A stretch of 58,122 nt of DNA, taken from the NCBI GenBank assembly GCA_014801815.1, contig JAAVDM010000015.1, positions 1 through 58,122 of the forward strand, given 5' to 3'. Positions 34,133 to 43,385 of the stretch are shown here, one piece after another. The translations under genes and the position numbers were made by a program. Origin of the DNA: Bacteroides sp. (GTDB lineage: Bacteria; Bacteroidota; Bacteroidia; Bacteroidales; Muribaculaceae). Under the pieces are notes generated by a model. That model saw only the letters and a list, made by a program, of their open reading frames with translations. It was not told where the DNA came from and did not search any database. Numbering within the stretch: the stretch's first letter is position 1; each line of letters begins with the position of its first letter.

Positions 34133-34140
34133 AATAAGGT

Positions 34141-34698
34141 ATGGTATATACGCAAATGAACGACAACGCTTTACCCCCACCACATCACTCGGAATGGTTT
34201 GCCATTCGTACCCGTCAGGATTTCAGAGCCGAAACAGCCCTGATACCGTTATGTGACGAAGTTTTCTTCCCGAAAACAGTTGTTTCCTCACCAAACAAAC
34301 GACTACGCGAAAAAGCTATAATTCCCCGTGTACTCTTTATACGCACTACACGCGATAACGCGCTCAAACTCGAAAGAGCGGGGCGCGAACACCCCGAAAT
34401 ATCGGTGCCATTCTGGATATACCGTTATCCTACCGACAACCGTATTCAAGTAATACCACAAAGCTCAATCGACCTCTTACGCTTGCTTACAGCCGACGAT
34501 ACAACCCGTTGCGAGATTTTCAATAAAAAGGATTTCAGAGAGAACCAGCATGTCCGAGTCACCGGTGGCTTCTACAAAGGCTATGAAGGCTACGTGCAAC
34601 GTGTCAAGAAAAACAAGCACGTTATAGTCAAGATAGAAGGCATCTGCCTTGTCATGCTCCCCTTCATACACCCCGATCTCCTTGAGATAATTCCATGA
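34141..34698 (+). CDS. UpxY-family transcription antiterminator
   Basis: The 185-residue NusG paralogue that lets RNA polymerase read through long capsule operons. The N-terminal NGN domain includes EWFAIRTRQDFRAETAL (residues 18-34) and VFFPKTVVSSPNKRLREKAIIPRVLFIRT. The C-terminal KOW domain reads RVTGGFYKGYEGYVQRVKKNKHVIVKIEG. It is the first gene behind the invertible promoter and structured leader. An ATG at 34156 could be used instead of 34141. Confidence 0.93.
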   Translation: MVYTQMNDNALPPPHHSEWFAIRTRQDFRAETALIPLCDEVFFPKTVVSSPNKRLREKAIIPRVLFIRTTRDNALKLERAGREHPEISVPFWIYRYPTDNRIQVIPQSSIDLLRLLTADDTTRCEIFNKKDFRENQHVRVTGGFYKGYEGYVQRVKKNKHVIVKIEGICLVMLPFIHPDLLEIIP

Positions 34699-34768
34699 CC
34701 TGTGTGTCCGTGTTATCTCAGTCGGAATCACTGTCTCTTCTCAGACATAACTCTCTCCATTCGTCACG

Positions 34769-35983
34769 ATGGCTCACCGTTCTCTTTCATCGCAAGAGAA
34801 ACAGACCTCTTCTCAATCCTCAGCCGAAGTAGCTGAACGTTTGGAATACCTGTCTGCTGACCAACTGCGTAATCTGACCACAGACCGGTTGGTAACGCTT
34901 TATTTTCAGTTCCCTGAACGTGTAGAGGCAAGAATAGCTGTCGGTCGAGAGCACTTTACGCGCTTCTTCGAAAGCCGTATCATCAGCGAACTCTCCGGCC
35001 GTATTCCTGTTGATGCTCGTGAACAGGCTGCAATTGATTCCTGCCTTAGTTCCCACCGTTCTGAACTTGCCAATATGGCCGCTGTCCTTGACCTGCCACT
35101 CAGCGGCTCTGCTCCATTTACTGCCTCTTCCGACATTCTTGCCCCGGATCCCACACGTCACTACACCTCCGACGAACTCATTGCTCTCCTGCATCTCTAT
35201 ACTCCTTGTCGGGACCTCGCCGAACGTGAACGCTTAGTCGAGTACGTTGACTATTCCCTCAATCTCCTTGCTACCTCCTCCGACCCTCAGACTCTCGCTA
35301 ACCTGGCTGCCGAACTCGCCGAACTTGATCGCCGCACTATCGTACGATGTCCCCGCTGGCTCCGCACCTACCTCACGGATGCCATCTCCCGCTGGTTTAC
35401 TTCTCCCGCCGTTCCCGACACCGACATGGTGCTGCCCCTACTCACAGCTTCTCTCCTTAACCTGACCGTCACACCTCCCCACCACCGTCCCATTTCTCCC
35501 CTTTCCCTTGAACGCCGCGCCCAGCGCATCATCAACCGCTGCTACCGCACCGCCCTCTCCGTTCTCTCCACTCCTTTCACGTCCTCTCAGATTCCCTCCC
35601 TCATCACCTCCCTTTACATAGCTACCACCTGCTCAAGTTATGTCACCCGTTTCAGCGTTCGCCGTCTTGCCTCAGCCTGGAATGTCCTGACTACCTATTT
35701 TCTAACTTCTCTTAATCTTACTAACCATTCCTCTTCAGTCTTATCCCTTAATTTTATTTGTGAGGCTCAACTTGCTTTTAAATCTCCCTTTTATACAACA
35801 AAACTTATTTCTCTTCTCATGGTTGCCGACGAACTTAATGAATTTGTTTCAGTTCCACAGGCTCTGTATCATCATCTTTTTATTCATCTTACTGCTTGCG
35901 TTACAGAAAGGGATTTTATAGCTGTTGTTTATCTCCGCAGTATTACCGTTCCCGATTTTCATATTATTGCATCTGCAGTCTGA
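34769..35983 (+). CDS. Unrecognised 404-residue protein in the upxZ slot
   Basis: The predicted protein is Leu-, Ser- and Thr-rich, largely helical, with no signal peptide or clear membrane segment and no motif I recognise. Its N-terminus is charged (VAERLEYLSADQLRNLTTDR). The coding strand turns remarkably rich in C and T from about 35150 to 35960 with very few G runs, unlike all neighbours. It lies between upxY (70 bp) and the UDP-glucose dehydrogenase gene (78 bp), where Bacteroides capsule loci carry upxZ, but it is over twice the size of UpxZ and not evidently similar. A regulatory role is only suggested by position. Confidence 0.7.
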   Translation: MAHRSLSSQEKQTSSQSSAEVAERLEYLSADQLRNLTTDRLVTLYFQFPERVEARIAVGREHFTRFFESRIISELSGRIPVDAREQAAIDSCLSSHRSELANMAAVLDLPLSGSAPFTASSDILAPDPTRHYTSDELIALLHLYTPCRDLAERERLVEYVDYSLNLLATSSDPQTLANLAAELAELDRRTIVRCPRWLRTYLTDAISRWFTSPAVPDTDMVLPLLTASLLNLTVTPPHHRPISPLSLERRAQRIINRCYRTALSVLSTPFTSSQIPSLITSLYIATTCSSYVTRFSVRRLASAWNVLTTYFLTSLNLTNHSSSVLSLNFICEAQLAFKSPFYTTKLISLLMVADELNEFVSVPQALYHHLFIHLTACVTERDFIAVVYLRSITVPDFHIIASAV

Positions 35984-36061
35984 TTTATTTGCTGCTTTTT
36001 GTACTCTTTTTCCTTAAATACTACTCTTCGATTATCTCCCTCACTTTATAAATAGTAATAA

Positions 36062-37372
36062 ATGAGAAAGTATAATATAGCTGTTGCCGGAACAGGTTAC
36101 GTTGGTCTTAGCATAGCCACTTTGCTTGCTCAGCATAATCATGTCACAGCTGTTGATGTGATTCCTGAAAAAATAAATAAAATCAATCACAGAGTATCTC
36201 CGATTCAGGATGAATATATAGAGAAGTACCTTACTGAGAAGGAACTTGATCTTACCGCTACTCTTGACGGCGCTGAGGCCTATCGTAATGCCGATTTTGT
36301 AGTAATAGCTGCACCGACTAATTATGATCCTGTCAAGAACTATTTTGATACACACTGTATCGAAGATGTTATTGATCTGGTTCTCTCAGTTAACCCATCT
36401 GCTGTGATGATAATTAAGTCTACCATACCGGTAGGCTATTGTCGTAATCTCTATGTTCGTTATGCTGCTAAGGGAGTAAAACAATTCAACCTCTTATTCT
36501 TCCCCGAATTCCTTCGCGAATCAAAAGCTCTATATGACAATCTGTATCCTTCACGTATAATTGCTGGTATTCCAAAGATTATCGACCGTCCGATGTTTGC
36601 TGAAGAAAACGAAGCTATACTTGCTGTCACTAATATTGAGAGGATGGATACGGTAGCTCATACTTTTGCTTCATTGTTACAGCAAGGTGCTCTTAAACAG
36701 GATATCCCCACACTTTATATGGGTATGAAGGAAGCAGAGGCAGTAAAGCTTTTCGCTAACACATATCTGGCACTTCGTGTAAGCTATTTCAACGAACTTG
36801 ATACATACGCCGAAGTTAAGGGCTTGGATTCTCAGGCTATTATCGAAGGCATAGGTCTTGATCCACGTATCGGTACCCATTACAATAATCCCTCCTTCGG
36901 TTATGGAGGCTATTGTCTTCCTAAAGATACCAAACAGCTCCTTGCTAACTATGCCGACGTCCCTCAGAACATGATGTCGGCTATAGTTGAAAGTAATCGT
37001 ACCCGAAAGGACTTCATTGCTGATCAAGTACTGAAAATGGCAGGATATTATGATGCAAACAGTACTTTCAATGCCTCAAAGGAAAACAATTGTGTGATTG
37101 GTGTTTATCGTTTGACTATGAAATCAAACAGTGATAACTTTCGCCAATCTTCTATTCAAGGAGTGATGAAGCGTATAAAGGCTAAAGGAGCTGTTGTGAT
37201 TATTTATGAACCTACACTTGAAGATGGTACTACTTTTTTTGGTTCACAAGTAGTTAACAATTTGGACGAGTTTAAGAAGAAGAGTCAGGCAATTCTTGCT
37301 AATCGCACTAATGTAGATTTGACTGATGTAAGTTATAAAGTTTATACAAGAGATATTTTCAATCAAGACTAA
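36062..37372 (+). CDS. ugd: UDP-glucose 6-dehydrogenase
   Basis: This 436-residue NAD-dependent enzyme oxidises UDP-glucose to UDP-glucuronate for capsule sugars. The N-terminal Rossmann motif is [14 protein letters not shown], with DVIPEKI next. The middle contains [15 protein letters not shown], and the catalytic Cys is in [14 protein letters not shown] (around residue 281). The next gene starts 1 bp after the stop and encodes a UDP-glucuronate epimerase, so the pair plausibly makes UDP-galacturonate. Confidence 0.93.
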   Translation: MRKYNIAVAGTGYVGLSIATLLAQHNHVTAVDVIPEKINKINHRVSPIQDEYIEKYLTEKELDLTATLDGAEAYRNADFVVIAAPTNYDPVKNYFDTHCIEDVIDLVLSVNPSAVMIIKSTIPVGYCRNLYVRYAAKGVKQFNLLFFPEFLRESKALYDNLYPSRIIAGIPKIIDRPMFAEENEAILAVTNIERMDTVAHTFASLLQQGALKQDIPTLYMGMKEAEAVKLFANTYLALRVSYFNELDTYAEVKGLDSQAIIEGIGLDPRIGTHYNNPSFGYGGYCLPKDTKQLLANYADVPQNMMSAIVESNRTRKDFIADQVLKMAGYYDANSTFNASKENNCVIGVYRLTMKSNSDNFRQSSIQGVMKRIKAKGAVVIIYEPTLEDGTTFFGSQVVNNLDEFKKKSQAILANRTNVDLTDVSYKVYTRDIFNQD

Positions 37373-37373
37373 A

Positions 37374-38417
37374 ATGAAAATATTAGTAACTGGTGCAGCC
37401 GGATTCATTGGCTTTCATCTTGTACATGCACTTTGTTCTAATGGAGAGAGTGTATTCGGTATTGATAATATTAATGACTATTATCCTGTAAGTCTAAAAT
37501 ATGCACGTTTAGCCGAAAGTGGAATAGCTGAGGAGGAGATTGTGCAGAGCCACATAGTAAAAAGCTCAAAATACCTTAATTATCATTTTTGTCGTATTGA
37601 CATTTGTGATAAACCTAAAATCGATGAACTTTTTAGTAGAGAGAAATTTGATATAGTTATCAATCTCGCGGCACAGGCGGGAGTTAGATATTCAATCGAC
37701 AATCCTCATGCTTATATCGAAAGCAATATTGTTGGATTCTTAAATATACTTGAAGCATGTCGAATTAATGAAGTAAAGCATCTGGTTTATGCCTCATCTT
37801 CTTCTGTTTATGGAGGTAATACTAAGGTGCCTTTCTCTGAAACTGATAGAACTGATAATCAGGTATCAATCTATGCAGCTACAAAGAAGAGTAATGAACT
37901 AATGGCTAATGTTTATAGTAAGCTCTATGGACTTCCAACTACGGGCTTACGTTTTTTCACGGTCTATGGACCCTGGGGTCGTCCTGATATGTCTCCATTT
38001 TTATTTATAGATGCTATTTTTCATAATCGTCCTATTAAAGTATTTAACAATGGTAATATGCTCCGTGATTTTACTTATATTGATGATATAATTGAGAGTA
38101 TAGTACGTATTATTAAAATTTCACCTTATAAAGAAATTCCTTCCGCTTTATATAATATTGGGAATCAAGCTCCAATTTGTTTAATGGAGTACATAGAGTG
38201 TATTGAGCATGCTATAGGTAAAAAGGCTCAAAAGGAATTTTTGCCTATGCAACTTGGAGATGTATACCAAACCTATGCTGATTCTTCTGCTATCGCTTCC
38301 GTTACTGGTTTTACTCCTTCTACACTTCTTCAAGATGGTATTAATCGTACAGTAAAGTGGTTTTATACCTATAATAATGCTAATGATAAAACTATGAGGG
38401 AATTAAATAAAGTATAA
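37374..38417 (+). CDS. UDP-glucuronate 4-epimerase-like NAD-dependent epimerase
   Basis: The 347-residue extended SDR has the cofactor motif TGAAGFIGFHLV (residues 6-17), a catalytic Tyr-x3-Lys in YAATKKSNE, SSSSVYGGNTKVPFSE and RFFTVYGPWGRPDM, which fit UDP-GlcA 4-epimerases. It is paired with ugd, whose product is its likely substrate, giving UDP-galacturonate. Codon use becomes more AT-rich toward its end, where the AT-rich block starts. Confidence 0.88.
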   Translation: MKILVTGAAGFIGFHLVHALCSNGESVFGIDNINDYYPVSLKYARLAESGIAEEEIVQSHIVKSSKYLNYHFCRIDICDKPKIDELFSREKFDIVINLAAQAGVRYSIDNPHAYIESNIVGFLNILEACRINEVKHLVYASSSSVYGGNTKVPFSETDRTDNQVSIYAATKKSNELMANVYSKLYGLPTTGLRFFTVYGPWGRPDMSPFLFIDAIFHNRPIKVFNNGNMLRDFTYIDDIIESIVRIIKISPYKEIPSALYNIGNQAPICLMEYIECIEHAIGKKAQKEFLPMQLGDVYQTYADSSAIASVTGFTPSTLLQDGINRTVKWFYTYNNANDKTMRELNKV

Positions 38418-38474
38418 TAGCTATAAGTTTTATATTTAGAGTAAAGTTAATAGTATAAAAATATAAAGTATAAA

Positions 38475-39674
38475 ATGTTGTCTTTAAAAAACTTACTTAC
38501 TCCTAAAATTAAAAAAAATATTAAAAAGTTTTTACATATTCTTTATAGATTACGCTACAATAAGTCTACTGTTCAAACATCATTATTATTTACAGAAATA
38601 GGGCAAAAGAATAGTGATATCTTTTTTGGTTACTATGATATTTGTCCTTTTGATATTAAGGATTCCAAATTACTTTTTATAAGACGAATAAATAGTGGAA
38701 AAGAAAATAAGGAAGTTTTAATTTCTTATAAAGAACTTTCTACAGATACTACGATCGAGATAGCTAAAAGTTATGCGTGGAATTGGCAACAAGGTTCTAG
38801 ATTACGTTGGTTAACGGAATCTGAGATTTCTTTTAATGATTTTAGAGACGGAAATTATTGTAATCGGATAATAAATATATTTACTCGTGAGGAAAGACGC
38901 CTCTCATATCCTCTGTATGATATTTCAGAAAATAAGAAATTAGGTGTTTCTTTAGATTTCGAACGCTTGGGATCATTAAGACCAGGTTATGGTTATACAT
39001 GTCAAAAGAGCATACTAGATAATTATGGAGATGATGGTATTAAAGTTATTGATATTGTCAATAATAAAATTATATTAGATTTGCCCTTAACTTATTTTCA
39101 TAAGCTAATGAATTCACAGCGATCCTTAGATCTGTGTTATATTAATCACCTTTCTTTTAATCCAGATAGTAGTCACTTTCTCTTCTTTTGGATTGAAATT
39201 ATAAATAATTATCATAAAGCTTCACTTGTTGTATATAATATGAATACAAAACAATTAAAAATACTTGAAAGCGAATTAAAAGTTTCTCATTATGTTTGGG
39301 AGGATAATAATAATATAATATGTACTGCTTATACTTCACCTAATGAATGTAAATATTATCGTTATTCAGTTGACTCTGGTCAAAAAGAAACTATTGCAGA
39401 AAATATTCTCGATAGAGATGGGCATCCCTCATTTATAAATAATGTAGAAATAATTACTGATACCTATCCTGATAAAAATGGATATCAATCACTTTTTAAG
39501 TTTAATCTTAAAAATAATACTAAAGTAGATATTTTAAAGATTTATAGTGCGCCTACAGAATTAGGAGAACATCGTACTGATTTACATCCTAGGCTTAATC
39601 ATCAGAAATCCATGGTATGTATTGATGCAAGAGTTAAGAAAAATCGTAAAATTTATCTAATTCAATTAATTTAA
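38475..39674 (+). CDS. Capsule-locus beta-propeller-like protein
   Basis: The 399-residue protein has a basic N-terminus without a signal peptide, then repeated four-strand blades of TolB/oligogalacturonide-lyase type: ISFNDFRDGNYCNRIINIFT, LCYINHLSFNPDSSHFLFFW, NNIICTAYTSPNECKYYRYS and GEHRTDLHPRLNHQKSMVCI. No catalytic set is certain, although conserved His-Pro residues in RDGHPSF and DLHPR resemble lyase blades. Such genes occur in capsule and O-antigen loci without assigned roles. It overlaps the next glycosyltransferase by one base (TAATG) and is very AT-rich. Confidence 0.65.
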   Translation: MLSLKNLLTPKIKKNIKKFLHILYRLRYNKSTVQTSLLFTEIGQKNSDIFFGYYDICPFDIKDSKLLFIRRINSGKENKEVLISYKELSTDTTIEIAKSYAWNWQQGSRLRWLTESEISFNDFRDGNYCNRIINIFTREERRLSYPLYDISENKKLGVSLDFERLGSLRPGYGYTCQKSILDNYGDDGIKVIDIVNNKIILDLPLTYFHKLMNSQRSLDLCYINHLSFNPDSSHFLFFWIEIINNYHKASLVVYNMNTKQLKILESELKVSHYVWEDNNNIICTAYTSPNECKYYRYSVDSGQKETIAENILDRDGHPSFINNVEIITDTYPDKNGYQSLFKFNLKNNTKVDILKIYSAPTELGEHRTDLHPRLNHQKSMVCIDARVKKNRKIYLIQLI

Positions 39675-40831
39675 TGATTGGAATTGTCATAACTGCTTAT
39701 AATAGGGCAGAATCTTTAAAAAACTTACTTCAGAGTCTTTCTAAATTAAGGTTACATCCACAAATTGATAAGATTACTTTAGTTATTAGTATTGATAATA
39801 AAGGTACTGAAGAGGTTAATCGAGTAGCAAATGAATTTAATTGGCATTATGGTGAAAAAAAAGTAATCATACACTCTGAAAAGAAAGGATTGGTTAAACA
39901 TTTTATTTGGGCTGGTGATCAAACTGAAATATTTGACCAAGTAATCTTCTTAGAAGATGATTTATACGTTTCACCGACCTTATTGTATTTTGTTAAACCT
40001 CTAATAGATTATTATATAGATAAAGATGAAATAGCCGCTGCTTCTCTTTATAATCCTGTTTTGATTGAAGCTACTGGAACAAAATTTTATCAATTGGAAG
40101 ATGGTAATGATGTATTTTTTATTCAACATCCTTATTGGGGTAATGTCTGGTTTAGAAATAAATGGCGTATTTTTAAAGAATTCTTAGCTACTTACACACA
40201 GGCAGATAATAGTGTTTTACCTACACATATTGCTGCTTGGGATAGATCTTTTAAAAAGATATATGTGGAGTTTCTAATAAAAACTCATAAAACAGTTGTG
40301 TATCCACGTATATCTTTAGTAACTAATAATGGTGATGCTGGTATTCATTCTGGGGCTCTTTATGAATATCAGTCTAATATTCAATTAGGTATGCCTCAAT
40401 ATAAGTTTACTGTCCCTTCACTGTCTTTTTCAAATTATGATGCGTATTTTGAGCTTTATAGCAGTATTATAAAAAAGATGAATCCATGTTTGGAAAGGTA
40501 TGATTTTGAGACTGATATTAATGGAATACGACATACGATTACAAAAGAGTTTGTCTTAACTTCTCGGCCATGTGAGAAAGCTATTTTAAGTTTTACCTCT
40601 CTTATGAAGCCTACGGAATTAGGGGTTATATTAGATATTAGGGGGAATCAGCGTATTGTTCTTTGTCGTACTCAGGATTTAATATATACTTCTCAAAAAT
40701 ATTATCGACAACGGAGATATTTAGATATTAGAAAAAATTATCATATAGGTATACTTGCTTCTTTTCAAATAACAAAATTGTTTTTTAGAGAAACTAGTAG
40801 ACAGATCTGGAAAAGATTATGGAAAGGTTAA
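39674..40831 (+). CDS. Family 2-like glycosyltransferase
   Basis: The 385-residue protein has a GT-A fold N-terminus (IGIVITAYNRAESLKNLLQS), an acidic metal-binding motif in VIFLEDDLYVSP near residue 97, and YWGNVWFRNKW in the acceptor region, as in glycosyltransferases that act on capsule repeat units. Sugar specificity cannot be told. Its start overlaps the stop of the propeller gene and its end overlaps the flippase gene by 13 bp, showing tight coupling in the AT-rich block. Confidence 0.85.
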   Translation: MIGIVITAYNRAESLKNLLQSLSKLRLHPQIDKITLVISIDNKGTEEVNRVANEFNWHYGEKKVIIHSEKKGLVKHFIWAGDQTEIFDQVIFLEDDLYVSPTLLYFVKPLIDYYIDKDEIAAASLYNPVLIEATGTKFYQLEDGNDVFFIQHPYWGNVWFRNKWRIFKEFLATYTQADNSVLPTHIAAWDRSFKKIYVEFLIKTHKTVVYPRISLVTNNGDAGIHSGALYEYQSNIQLGMPQYKFTVPSLSFSNYDAYFELYSSIIKKMNPCLERYDFETDINGIRHTITKEFVLTSRPCEKAILSFTSLMKPTELGVILDIRGNQRIVLCRTQDLIYTSQKYYRQRRYLDIRKNYHIGILASFQITKLFFRETSRQIWKRLWKG

Positions 40832-42270
40832 GAGATACAGTAATTAAAGGAGCTTTTTGGAGTACTATAGAAAGATTTGGGTATTTAGGAATTCAGTTCC
40901 TTGCGAATCTTATAATGGCACGTATTTTGAGTCCTACTGACTTTGGTATTATTGGAATCTTACTGATTTTTATATCTTTAGCAAATGTTTTAGCTGATAG
41001 TGGTTTGGCCTCTGCTCTGGTACAACGTAAAAATATATCTTCGGTTGATTGTAATACAATTTTTTTAACTAATCTTTTTATAGGTATTGCTTTATATGTA
41101 CTCCTCTTTTTATCAACTCCATGGATTTCTACATTCTTTAATCATGAAAATCTTTCTTCTTATCTAAGGGCAATAGGAGTAGTTATTATACTTGACGCTA
41201 TCAGTAGTATTCAAAATGCCTTATTAATTAAAAATTTAGATTTTAAAACTATTGCTATATTACGAATCTTATCTATAATAGGAGCTTGTACTATTTCTAT
41301 ATATCTAGCCTTTAAAAATTGGGGAATATGGGCTTTAGTTATTCAATATATTATATATAGTTTTTTACGCTCGATATTATTATATTACTTTTCTTCTTGG
41401 AGGCCTAAATTTGAATATAGTTTTAAATCTTTTAGTTCTCTTTTTAATTATGGTGCAAAATTAATGTTATCCACTTTTATTGCTGATATTTATTTAAATT
41501 TTCAATCGTTATTAATTGGAAAGTTTTTAAATCCTAAAATTTTAGGATTTTATACTCAAGCAAAACAGTTACAACAAGTACCAGTTACAGCTCTTACTTC
41601 TATAATTAATCAAGTTTCTTTCCCAGCTTTTGCTAAGATACAAGAAGATAAATCTCGTTTTATACATGCTTTTAAAAATAACATTATAATTTTATCTTTT
41701 ATTAATTTTCCCCTAATGTTCTTATTGTCTGCACTTGCTACTCCTTTAATTACATTTCTATATACAGATAAATGGATAGATGCAGCACCTTACTTTCAAT
41801 TTCTATGTATTGGTTTTGGTACTCTATTAGTTATTCATAACACAAATCTTACTGCATTAAAAGCTTTAGGAAAGAGTGGAGTGGTTCTTAAGCTTGAAAT
41901 TTTAAAGAAGCTACTAGGAATAGTATTGTTAATCTTAGGAATATGGCTTTATGGAATTTGGGGTATTATGTTAGCTTTGACGATAAACTCGATTATTGAA
42001 ATATTTCTTAATGGTTATTATATAAATAAGTATATTGAGATAACACCGTTTCAGCAACTTAAATGGTTATCTCCATTTTTGATTTTCTCTACGATATCGT
42101 TTTTTATTACTTTATTTTTAATAAGACTTTTATCTTGGAGTAATATTATTCTAATCTTTTTAGGAATTATTCTGTTTATAAGTTCTTATGGTATAATGGT
42201 GTATACCTTTGCTCCTCATATCTTCCAGAATATATTACTTCCTCTACTTAAAAAAGTAAAGTTATCTTGA
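40819..42270 (+). CDS. Wzx-type polysaccharide flippase
   Basis: The 483-residue integral membrane protein of the MOP exporter family flips lipid-linked repeat units across the inner membrane. About twelve to fourteen hydrophobic helices are visible. Family stretches include GAFWSTIERFGYLGIQFLANLIMARILSPTDFG at the N-terminus and NYGAKLMLSTFIADIYLNFQSLLIGKFL near 215-245. It is followed by the Wzy-like gene, fitting a Wzx/Wzy-dependent capsule. Confidence 0.93.
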   Translation: MERLRDTVIKGAFWSTIERFGYLGIQFLANLIMARILSPTDFGIIGILLIFISLANVLADSGLASALVQRKNISSVDCNTIFLTNLFIGIALYVLLFLSTPWISTFFNHENLSSYLRAIGVVIILDAISSIQNALLIKNLDFKTIAILRILSIIGACTISIYLAFKNWGIWALVIQYIIYSFLRSILLYYFSSWRPKFEYSFKSFSSLFNYGAKLMLSTFIADIYLNFQSLLIGKFLNPKILGFYTQAKQLQQVPVTALTSIINQVSFPAFAKIQEDKSRFIHAFKNNIIILSFINFPLMFLLSALATPLITFLYTDKWIDAAPYFQFLCIGFGTLLVIHNTNLTALKALGKSGVVLKLEILKKLLGIVLLILGIWLYGIWGIMLALTINSIIEIFLNGYYINKYIEITPFQQLKWLSPFLIFSTISFFITLFLIRLLSWSNIILIFLGIILFISSYGIMVYTFAPHIFQNILLPLLKKVKLS

Positions 42271-42271
42271 G

Positions 42272-43384
42272 ATGATTATTTGGTTTTTTTTTCTATTCTT
42301 TCTATTTTGGTTATTAGGATTATATAATGTTATTAGTACTAAACATAAAATATATGTATATATCATTATTACTATCTTAATAGTATATTTTTCTGCTTTC
42401 AGGGATGGCTTGGGCATGGATTATGTTGCCTATAAAGAGCAGTGTGAGAGAATTAGGCCATTGCCGGATGAATATATACTTTTATTTGAACCATTATTTG
42501 TAAAGTTTACTAATTATATTTGTATTTCTCCCTTTTCCTATGTATTTTTCTTTTTAATAACATCAATTATAATAAATACTAGTTGCTTATTCGTCTATTA
42601 TAGAACAACTAATTTTTCTTTAGCAACATTTTTTTTCGTATGTTTTCCAGGATTATTTATTATGTCCTTTAATACTCTAAGGCAATTTATCGTTGCAAGT
42701 ATTTTTCTTTTAATTTCTTATATATGGTATTATAAATATAATTCTAAAGATACTTCTAAAATAAGAATATTATTATTAATATTATTATTAATAACATTCT
42801 TTATTCATAAATCTGCTATAATATTAATACCAATCTTATTTGTAGGTAAATGGAAAATTAGACCTTTAATAGCTATATTGATTCTTTTAATAACTTATAT
42901 TATTCCTTTTTCAAGTATTCCATTTATTGGAGTAGGCATGAAAATTATAGAAGCTTTAAATTATGATTTTTATATGGACTATGATAATACTGTAGTATCT
43001 AAATTTTCTTTAACTAATATATATCTTAATATTATTACTATTATTATATTATATAAATTATATTATAAGCAAAATGTTATTTCTAATATAAGAAATGCTT
43101 CTTATTTGAGCTTATTTTATAATTTTTCATATATAATGATATTTTTTTGCATGGTTACTTATAATCTTTGTGCTAATGGTTTCGTAATCTTATATCGTTT
43201 AGCGATCTATTTTATTGTATTTTTACCAGTATTAATAGGTCTATTACCTAAACTTATTTATAAACCATTTGCTTATTGTTTAGTTATATTACCTACTCTT
43301 ATACTTCTTTCTGTACGTTTTATTACTGGAAATGAATATTTAATACCTAAACACATACTACCATTTTTAAGTATATTTAAGTAA
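42272..43384 (+). CDS. EpsG/Wzy-type O-unit polymerase
   Basis: The 370-residue protein has about ten hydrophobic helices and the EpsG-family pattern FSAFRDGLGMDYVAYKEQ near residue 40-58 with a following periplasmic loop and NTLRQFIVASIF. It presumably joins repeat units in the periplasm. It starts one base after the flippase gene and is strongly AT-rich. Confidence 0.88.
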   Translation: MIIWFFFLFFLFWLLGLYNVISTKHKIYVYIIITILIVYFSAFRDGLGMDYVAYKEQCERIRPLPDEYILLFEPLFVKFTNYICISPFSYVFFFLITSIIINTSCLFVYYRTTNFSLATFFFVCFPGLFIMSFNTLRQFIVASIFLLISYIWYYKYNSKDTSKIRILLLILLLITFFIHKSAIILIPILFVGKWKIRPLIAILILLITYIIPFSSIPFIGVGMKIIEALNYDFYMDYDNTVVSKFSLTNIYLNIITIIILYKLYYKQNVISNIRNASYLSLFYNFSYIMIFFCMVTYNLCANGFVILYRLAIYFIVFLPVLIGLLPKLIYKPFAYCLVILPTLILLSVRFITGNEYLIPKHILPFLSIFK

Positions 43385-43385
43385 T

